Made by a program: the position numbers and the translations under genes. From Geodermatophilus obscurus (lineage in GTDB: Bacteria; Actinomycetota; Actinomycetes; Mycobacteriales; Geodermatophilaceae): a stretch of 64,000 nucleotides of DNA. Location: assembly GCF_900143215.1 (NCBI RefSeq), contig NZ_FRDM01000001.1:124001-188000 (forward strand), read 5' to 3'. Position 1 is the stretch's first letter. Each line of letters begins with the position of its first letter. Positions 58,616-64,000 of this stretch are shown here, piece after piece. The notes under the pieces are model-generated. The model searched no databases. It was not told where the DNA came from and saw nothing but the letters and a program-made list of their open reading frames with translations.

Positions 58616-59758
58616 ATGTCCAGCTCCACGCAGAACCGCCGGCGGCAGGTGCAGCGCCTCGCCCTCACCGGTGTCGGCTCCGCCGTCCTGCTCGTCGGGA
58701 TCGCCTCCACCGCGGGTGCCGCCCCTGGCGTCGTCATCCCCCTCGCGCCGACCGAGGTCGCGCTGTTCAACTACCCGATCGAGAAATACGACTGGGCGCC
58801 CATGGACCCGGTGAACGGCCCCGCGGGAGCCGCCGAGCCCATCATCGTCCAGTACGGCGAGTTGCTGACCGTGGACCTGGCCGACGAGCTCGACCCCATC
58901 AACGCCGTGGTCGAGCTGGAGTTCCCCGACGGTGCCGACCCCGACACCCTCCCGGACAAGACGTACTCCACGGACCCGAGCGCGACAGACCCGCTGGTCG
59001 TGGCCGTGGTCAACGGCAACGACCTGGAGATCACCCTGCCGCCGGACGACGGTGTGAACGGGCCGCAGGCCACCCTCCGCATCGCGCCCATCGAGCCCGA
59101 CGCCACCGTCCTCGGGCCGGAGTTCACCGTCGACCCGCTGCTGGAGTACGAGCTGGACCTCAGCGCCACGGCACCCACCGCGACCACCCTGTACCCCGAG
59201 CTGGTGGCGCTCGCCCAGGTGCCCTGCGCCCTGACCTCGACCACGCCGTGCCCGGTCGCGGTGACCGCCGGCACGACCTTCACCCTCGAGCTGACCGCGG
59301 ACTCGGCGCTGCGGGACCTCGACCTCACCGACCTCACCGGCATCGAGGTCGCGCTGCAGAGCACCGCCGACTCCGCCGCCGCCCCCGTGCTGCTCGCCGT
59401 CGAGGCGAGCGGTTCCACGGCGACGGTCACCCTGCCCGCCGAGCTGGCCGCCGGCTCCTACGCCCTCGTCCTCGGCCAGCCGATGACGTCGGGGCTCTCC
59501 ATCGTGGTCGCGGAGCTGACCGTGTCGGCTCCGGCCGTTCCGCCGCCTGCGACGGAGACCGTGGCCCCGGCGCCCCAGGCTGTCGCGGTCAACGCCGGCC
59601 TGCGCTCCAACACCGGCGTCGAGGCAGTCGAGACCGGCTCCACCGGAACCGTCGCGGTCACCGCGGGTGCCGGGATGCTGGTCCTCGCGGGCGTGGGTGG
59701 CATCGCCGTCGCCCGCACCCGTCGTCGTCCGGCGGCCGAGGGCGGCACGTGCGCCTGA
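58616..59758 (+). CDS. secreted surface protein with sortase-type C-terminal signal
   Basis: 380 residues. A Sec signal peptide (RLALTGVGSAVLLVGIASTA, cleavage after GAA) is followed by an all-beta, Asp/Glu- and Thr-rich region with Ig-like strand periodicity and a Cys pair (VPCALTSTTPC). A Pro-rich linker (VPPPATETVAPAP) precedes the C-terminal sorting pattern: LRSNTGVEA, a hydrophobic helix (VAVTAGAGMLVLAGVGGIAV) and RTRRR. The motif is not a textbook LPXTG but has the same order. The adjacent overlapping sortase gene makes it the probable cognate substrate. Function unknown; likely cell-wall anchored. Confidence 0.75.
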   Translation: MSSSTQNRRRQVQRLALTGVGSAVLLVGIASTAGAAPGVVIPLAPTEVALFNYPIEKYDWAPMDPVNGPAGAAEPIIVQYGELLTVDLADELDPINAVVELEFPDGADPDTLPDKTYSTDPSATDPLVVAVVNGNDLEITLPPDDGVNGPQATLRIAPIEPDATVLGPEFTVDPLLEYELDLSATAPTATTLYPELVALAQVPCALTSTTPCPVAVTAGTTFTLELTADSALRDLDLTDLTGIEVALQSTADSAAAPVLLAVEASGSTATVTLPAELAAGSYALVLGQPMTSGLSIVVAELTVSAPAVPPPATETVAPAPQAVAVNAGLRSNTGVEAVETGSTGTVAVTAGAGMLVLAGVGGIAVARTRRRPAAEGGTCA

Positions 59759-60402
59759 CCCGGCCGAGCCGGCGCACCACCGCGGTCGCGGCGGTCGTCG
59801 CCCTCGGGTTCGCCGTCGGCCTGGCCGACGGCGGGCAGCCGGCCGCGGCCACCGGGTCCCCGGACCCGGTGGCCGCGGCCACCGCCCCGCCTGCCGTCGA
59901 GGAGGCGCAGCCCACGCTGCCGCCGGAAGGGGTCGCCCTGCCGACGCCCTCGTCCGACGTGCACGTGACCGTGGACGCGCTGGGCATGGACCTGCCGGTG
60001 CTGCCGCTGACCCCGCGCAACGGCACGATCAACCCGCCGACGCTCACCGCGGCCTACTGGATCCAGCCCTACGGCGACCCGGTCGGCGCGGCCGAGCAGG
60101 CGGACAACACGCTGTACCTCGCAGCGCACTCGACCGGCACCGGCGAGTACGGCTTCGACCCGCTGATGGAGTCCGACGGCGGCGGCAGCACCCTGGCGGC
60201 CGGCAACGTCATCGAGGTGAGCACCCCGCAGGGCACGGTCGACTACACCGTCGAGCGGACCCAGCGGTACGCCAAGGGCGAGCTGCCCGGGGTCACCGAG
60301 GTGTGGGAGTCCTCGCCCGGACGGCTGGTGCTCATCACCTGCTTCCAGCGCGGCAGCGGCCGGGCCTCGACCGAGAACCTCGTCGTCTTCGCCGAGTCCT
60401 GA
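59749..60402 (+). CDS. class F-type sortase
   Basis: 217 residues from GTG 59749, overlapping the surface-protein stop by 10 nt. An N-terminal anchor/signal helix (TTAVAAVVALGFAVGLADGG) is followed by a Pro-rich stalk and the sortase barrel. DNTLYLAAHSTGTGEYGFD carries the catalytic His, GRLVLITCFQRGSGRAS carries the catalytic Cys in LITC and the Arg. The compact length and the single N-terminal membrane segment fit actinobacterial class F enzymes. It would cleave at the Thr of the neighbour's signal and link it to peptidoglycan. Confidence 0.85.
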   Translation: MRLTRPSRRTTAVAAVVALGFAVGLADGGQPAAATGSPDPVAAATAPPAVEEAQPTLPPEGVALPTPSSDVHVTVDALGMDLPVLPLTPRNGTINPPTLTAAYWIQPYGDPVGAAEQADNTLYLAAHSTGTGEYGFDPLMESDGGGSTLAAGNVIEVSTPQGTVDYTVERTQRYAKGELPGVTEVWESSPGRLVLITCFQRGSGRASTENLVVFAES

Positions 60403-60418
60403 GCCGCAGCGACGTACG

Positions 60419-60482
60419 GGAACGGCCCCGCTGCAGGGCCCACGCCGAGCGGGCGAGGCGTGGGGGGCAGCGGGGTCCTTCC
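60419..60482 (-). repeat. palindromic intergenic element, minus-oriented stop-anchored copy
   Basis: On the minus strand it starts GGAAGGACCCCGCTGCCCC directly after the kynureninase stop and ends GCAGCGGGGCCGTTCC. Nearly the same sequence as the copy at 45509, 15 kb away. It also lies beyond the convergent sortase stop, so it can terminate both. Confidence 0.75.
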
Positions 60483-61739
60483 TCAGGTCACCCGGCTGCG
60501 CTCGGTGGGGTAGCCCTCGTGCGCCCCGCTCGCCAGCACCTCGCGGAAGCAGTCCATCGCGTCCCAGACGTCGACGAAGCGGGTGTAGAGCGGCGCCGGG
60601 CCGAGGCGCACCCGGTCCGGGGTCCGGAAGTCGGGGACCACGCCGCGGTCGACCAGCGCCTGGGTGAGCCGCCAGGCGTCGGGGGAGGCGAGGGTCACGT
60701 GCGAGCCGCGGCGCGCCGGGTCGCGGGGCGAGGCCAGCAACACGCCGTGCGGAGCCAGCCAGGCGTCGGCGAGGGCGACGACCAGGTCGCCGAGCGCCCG
60801 ACCCTTGGCCACCAGCCGGTCGATACCGGCCTCGGCCACCAGCCGGGCGCCGACCTCCACCGCCACCGTGGCGAGCACCGGTGGCGTCCCGACGGCGAAG
60901 CGCTCGATCCCCGGCGCCGGGTCGTACGCCGGGCCCATGGCGAACTGGTCGCGCTGGCCGAACCAACCCCAGATCGGCTGCCGCAGCTGCTCCTGCAGCT
61001 CGTGGCGCACGTAGAGGAAGGCCGGCGCGCCCGGCCCGCCGTTCAGGTACTTGTAGGTGCACCCGACGGCGAGGTCCGCGCCGTTCGCCGTGAGGTCGAC
61101 CGGCACCGCGCCGGCGGCGTGCGAGAGGTCCCACACCACCAGCGCCCCGGCCTCCCGGGCCACCGCCGTGACGGCGGCGACGTCGGCGAGCGCCCCGGAC
61201 CGGTAGGCGACCGCCGACAGGACGACGACGGCGACCCGGTCGTCCAGGGCCGCGGCCAGCACCGCCGGGTCCAGCCCCTCGTCGACGTCGGCCGGGACCT
61301 CGCGCACCGTCATCCCGCGGGCCTGCGCCACCCCGGCGACGACGTAGCGGTCGGTGGGGAAGTCGTCGGCGCAGCAGACCAGCACGTCGCGGCCGGGCCG
61401 GGCGTCGGCGGCGGCCACCAGCAGCTTGTAGAGGTCGACCGTCGTCGAGTCGGCCACCAGGACCTCGCCGGGCCGGGCACCGAGCACGCCCTCGGCGAGC
61501 AGGTCGCCCACCCGGGTGGCGGCGCCGATCCACGACGACCAGGAGCGCACCAGGCCCCGCGCCCACTCCTCCTCGACCACCCGCGCGAGCGCCGCGGGTG
61601 TCTCCACCGGCATCCGGCCCAGCGAGTTGCCGTCCAGGTAGAGCAGCCCGTCCTCCGCGGCGCCGGCGAACCGCACGCGGAAGCCGGCCAGCGGGTCGGC
61701 GGCGTCGAGGGCCTCGGCGGCGGCCCGGGTCAGGTCCAC
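60483..61739 (-). CDS. kynU: kynureninase
   Basis: 418 residues, GTG start. It splits kynurenine to anthranilate and alanine with PLP. Motifs: LYLDGNSLGRMPVETPAAL, WSSWIGAATRVGDLLAE, DSTTVDLYKLLVAAA, VVWDLSHAAGAVPVDLT, and the PLP Lys in GCTYKYLNGGPGAPAFLYV near residue 228. IWGWFGQRDQFAMGPAYDP is the substrate-site segment. Tryptophan dioxygenase is not in the window. Divergent from an amidase, with 33 bp between the starts. Soluble homodimer. Confidence 0.94.
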   Translation of the reverse strand: MDLTRAAAEALDAADPLAGFRVRFAGAAEDGLLYLDGNSLGRMPVETPAALARVVEEEWARGLVRSWSSWIGAATRVGDLLAEGVLGARPGEVLVADSTTVDLYKLLVAAADARPGRDVLVCCADDFPTDRYVVAGVAQARGMTVREVPADVDEGLDPAVLAAALDDRVAVVVLSAVAYRSGALADVAAVTAVAREAGALVVWDLSHAAGAVPVDLTANGADLAVGCTYKYLNGGPGAPAFLYVRHELQEQLRQPIWGWFGQRDQFAMGPAYDPAPGIERFAVGTPPVLATVAVEVGARLVAEAGIDRLVAKGRALGDLVVALADAWLAPHGVLLASPRDPARRGSHVTLASPDAWRLTQALVDRGVVPDFRTPDRVRLGPAPLYTRFVDVWDAMDCFREVLASGAHEGYPTERSRVT

Positions 61740-61772
61740 ACCGAGCTGTCTACCCGGTTACGGTCGCCAGCC

Positions 61773-63206
61773 GTGACCCCCGGGACGCAGCTGCACGACC
61801 TGACCGCGCTCGAGCAGGCCGCTGCCGTCCGGGCGGGGGAGGTCAGCCCGGTCGAGCTCGTCGAGCACGCGCTGCGCCGGATCGAGAGCCTCGACCCGGG
61901 GCTCGGCGCCTTCCTCACCGTGACCCCCGAGCGCGCCCTGGCCGCCGCCGGTCACGCCGAGCGCCGGGTCCGCCAGGGCGGCCGGCTGCCCCCGCTCCAC
62001 GGCGTCCCGACGGCGATCAAGGACCTCAACAACACCGCCGGCGTCCGGACGACGTTCGGCAGCACCGTCCTCGCCGACAACGTGCCCACCGTCGACGACG
62101 CGGTGGTCACCCGGCTGGCCGACGCCGGGACGATCAGCCTCGGCAAGACCAACACACCCGAGTTCGGCTTCCCCTGCTACACCGACAACGAGCTGGTCGG
62201 CCCGGCCCGCTGCCCGTGGGACCCGACCCGGCTGGCCGGCGGCTCCAGCGGGGGCGCGGCGGTCGCGGTCGCCGCCGGGATGCTGCCGATCGCCCAGGGC
62301 AGCGACGGCGGCGGGTCGATCCGCATCCCGGCGAGCATCAACGGCCTGGTCGGCCTCAAGCCCAGCCGCGGCCGGGTGAGCAACGCACCCTTCGGCAGCG
62401 ACGTCACGGGGCTGGGCACCAACGGGCCGCTCGCGCGCACCGTCCGGGACGCCGCGGCACTGCTCGACGCGATGGCGGGGCCGGTGCTCGGCGACCCGGC
62501 CTGGGCGCCGCCGCTGCCGCCGGGGGAGACCTTCCTCGGCGCGGTCGACCGCCCGCCGGGCCGGCTGCGGATCGGCCGGCACCTGGAGTCGCCCATGGCC
62601 GACGCCGGCCTGGAGCGGGAGGTGCAGACGGCGTTCGACGACGCCGCCCGGCTGCTCGAGGAACTCGGCCACGAGGTCGAGGACGTGCCGGCCGGGCTGC
62701 TCGACGCCGACGTCCTGGCCGCCTTCGAGCAGGTGTGGAGCCTGTCGGGGACGCTGCTGCCGGTCCCGCCGGGGCGCGAGGGCGAGCTGCGGCCGCTCAC
62801 CCGGGAGCTGCGGGCCCGCGGCCTGGCGCTGTCGGCACGGGAGGCGATGGAGGCGCTGACCGCGCTGCGGCTGTTCGCCCGCCGCTTCACCACCGCCACG
62901 GCCGGTTACGACGTGCTGCTCGCGCCGGTCACCACGATGACGCCGCGGCCGTTGGGCTGGTTCGACGCCGACGGGGACGGCGCGGCGGACTTCGAGCGGC
63001 AGAAGCGGTACGCCGCCTTCACCGCGGTGTTCAACGTGACGGGCCACCCGGCGGTGAGCGTCCCGCTCTACTGGACCCCCGACGGGCTGCCGGTCGGGAC
63101 GATGCTCGTCGGGCGCCCGGCCGACGAGGTCACGCTGGTCGCGCTGGCCGCCCAGCTGGAGGCCGCGCGGCCCTGGGCCCAACGGCACCCGCCGTCCTGG
63201 GACTGA
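61773..63206 (+). CDS. amidase-signature hydrolase
   Basis: 477 residues from GTG 61773. The Ser-cisSer-Lys triad is complete: GVPTAIKDLNNTAG (Lys), RLAGGSSGGAAVAVAAGMLP (cis-Ser) and GSDGGGSIRIPASINGLVGL (nucleophile Ser). It lacks the extra C-terminal features of GatA, and there are no gatB/C genes nearby, so a general amide or acylamide hydrolase is likely. A TACGGT hexamer 9 nt before the GTG suggests a leaderless transcript. Being divergent from kynureninase, it could act on formyl-kynurenine or another aromatic amide; not shown. Confidence 0.92.
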   Translation: MTPGTQLHDLTALEQAAAVRAGEVSPVELVEHALRRIESLDPGLGAFLTVTPERALAAAGHAERRVRQGGRLPPLHGVPTAIKDLNNTAGVRTTFGSTVLADNVPTVDDAVVTRLADAGTISLGKTNTPEFGFPCYTDNELVGPARCPWDPTRLAGGSSGGAAVAVAAGMLPIAQGSDGGGSIRIPASINGLVGLKPSRGRVSNAPFGSDVTGLGTNGPLARTVRDAAALLDAMAGPVLGDPAWAPPLPPGETFLGAVDRPPGRLRIGRHLESPMADAGLEREVQTAFDDAARLLEELGHEVEDVPAGLLDADVLAAFEQVWSLSGTLLPVPPGREGELRPLTRELRARGLALSAREAMEALTALRLFARRFTTATAGYDVLLAPVTTMTPRPLGWFDADGDGAADFERQKRYAAFTAVFNVTGHPAVSVPLYWTPDGLPVGTMLVGRPADEVTLVALAAQLEAARPWAQRHPPSWD

Positions 63207-63244
63207 TCATGAGGGCGGGTGCGACTGCCGGTAGGTTGAGGGGC

Positions 63245-63625
63245 GTGACCGTCGTCGAGACCATCCTCGTCTACGCGGTGGCCCCGCTGGCCCTGGTGGC
63301 CGTCCTGGCCCTGCTCACCCTCGTCCCCGGGCGGCCCAAGCGGCTGCGGTACAAGCCGGGGCAGCCATGGGAGCACGAGCCAGTCTGGTACGAGCCGCAC
63401 CCGGTGGGCGGCGGCGGCCACGGCCCGGCCGGCGTCCCCGGCGACGGGACGACCGCGCTCGGCTCGTCGATGTACCCCGAGCAGCACGGCCCGGGGGCTC
63501 CCGGCCAGTCCGGCGCGTACGGCGAGGGTGACTCGCACGGCGCCACCAGCGTGCGCGCCCTGGCCGCCGGGCCGTCGGCCGCGGCCGCGGCGCGTCCCTT
63601 CGGCGGCGCCCGCGGCACCTGGTGA
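63245..63625 (+). CDS. small membrane protein, CtaJ-like (putative cytochrome aa3 accessory)
   Basis: 126 residues from GTG 63245, with TAGGTT 9 nt upstream, so probably leaderless. A single N-terminal helix (TILVYAVAPLALVAVLALLT) is followed by RPKRLRYKPGQPWEHEPVWY, then a Gly/Pro/Ala-rich cytoplasmic tail. The RYxPGQPWEHEPVW segment after one helix recalls the actinobacterial small subunits annotated CtaJ, associated with the aa3 cytochrome oxidase; I hold this at moderate confidence. A DUF5130 gene follows directly. Confidence 0.6.
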   Translation: MTVVETILVYAVAPLALVAVLALLTLVPGRPKRLRYKPGQPWEHEPVWYEPHPVGGGGHGPAGVPGDGTTALGSSMYPEQHGPGAPGQSGAYGEGDSHGATSVRALAAGPSAAAAARPFGGARGTW

Positions 63626-63677
63626 CCGGCGTGAGCGCCCACCGCAGCACCCCTGAGACCCCCCACGGAGGCCGGAG

Positions 63678-64000
63678 ATGACCCGCGTGCTCGAAGGGAC
63701 GTCGCACGACACCGCGACGTCCGACGGCACCATGGCGACGCGCACCGACGAGGCCGAGGCGCCCGACTCGCTCTTCAGCTACCGCGAGCTGCTGCGCCTC
63801 GACGAGGCGCTGACCATGTCCTCCCGGGAGACCGGGCTGCGCTTCACCCTCTACATCGGCGACCTCGGGCAGCAGACCCGGGCCCGCGCCGAGGAGCTCT
63901 TCGAGCGCTCCGGGCACGACCTGCCGGAGTCGGTGCTGCTCGCCATCTCCCCGGGACAGCGGGTCGTCGAGGTCGTCACCGGCGCCGCGGCGGCGCGCCG
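63678..64000 (+). CDS. DUF5130 family protein, N-terminal part
   Basis: Starts at ATG 63678 with GGAGG upstream and runs off the window; 107 codons are visible with no stop. The segments SLFSYRELLRLDEALTMSSR, GLRFTLYIGDLGQQTRARAE and LPESVLLAISPGQRVVEVVT match DUF5130, a TPM/Psb32-like fold found in actinobacteria, usually about 150-170 residues. Function unknown; adjacency to the CtaJ-like gene is typical as far as I recall. Confidence 0.75.
   Translation, partial: MTRVLEGTSHDTATSDGTMATRTDEAEAPDSLFSYRELLRLDEALTMSSRETGLRFTLYIGDLGQQTRARAEELFERSGHDLPESVLLAISPGQRVVEVVTGAAAAR

Overview
The window is a 64 kb stretch of very GC-rich chromosome. It shows strong G/C bias at third codon positions, many GTG starts, several probable leaderless genes and dense short operons. 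The gene set (FO synthase FbiC, GAF-ANTAR regulators, DUF1707, YccF, DUF5130, an SCO6745-family protein, group II truncated globin, AccD1/AccA1, a predicted class F sortase) indicates an actinobacterium. The style fits the Geodermatophilaceae (Blastococcus, Geodermatophilus or Modestobacter), but that family-level placement is inference. There is no replication origin, rRNA operon, CRISPR array, prophage or insertion sequence. This is core chromosome with local decay.

Layout. 1-6.4 kb: end of a BNR-repeat protein overlapping a MoaD/ThiS-like gene, a membrane chemoreceptor, a decayed copy of a GAF-ANTAR regulator, a DUF1707 membrane protein and the intact GAF-ANTAR gene. 6.5-10.7 kb: tRNA-His, oligoribonuclease and two membrane proteins, followed by a palindrome cluster. 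10.8-17.1 kb: a leucine/branched acyl-CoA catabolic block (TetR regulator, accD1, accA1, acyl-CoA dehydrogenase). It is interrupted by a ferritin and a Cys-rich small gene that share a candidate IdeR/DtxR iron box. 17.4-25.9 kb: a hemerythrin-like protein lacking its metal ligands, a Tat-exported cyclase, glycerate kinase, quinone reductase, a VOC protein, a lipoprotein, a TupA-like ATP-grasp protein and FbiC. 26.1-29.6 kb: ABC-2 exporter genes collinear with an ECF sigma/anti-sigma pair.

29.7-45.5 kb: flavin reductase, a disulfide oxidoreductase, NUDIX and SGNH hydrolases, a PAS-GGDEF-EAL protein, an LLM flavoprotein, a frameshifted CsbD gene, two overlapping CNNM/CorC proteins, tRNA-Arg, a large helical-repeat regulator, a wrecked methyltransferase gene, ssb and ettA. 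45.6-57.3 kb: thioesterase, a flavodiiron-type MBL protein, YccF, a biotin ECF transporter with a MOSC gene, GH13, an overlapping mscS-MFS-glbO operon, a prolyl oligopeptidase and an HNH nuclease. 57.4-64 kb: an SCO6745-family protein, a surface protein with its sortase, kynureninase, an amidase, a CtaJ-like membrane protein and a DUF5130 gene cut by the window edge.

Functional links. The biotin transporter could feed the biotin-dependent AccA1/AccD1 carboxylase. FbiC makes the F420 precursor that LLM and flavin-reductase-like proteins may use. The surface protein and the sortase overlap by 10 nt and look like a dedicated substrate-enzyme pair; three phased GGTCACAC repeats lie upstream. The most unusual non-coding signal is a family of roughly 60-bp palindromic elements. 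Four good copies begin within 1-2 nt of a stop codon, always oriented with the gene they follow. Three degenerate copies lie elsewhere.
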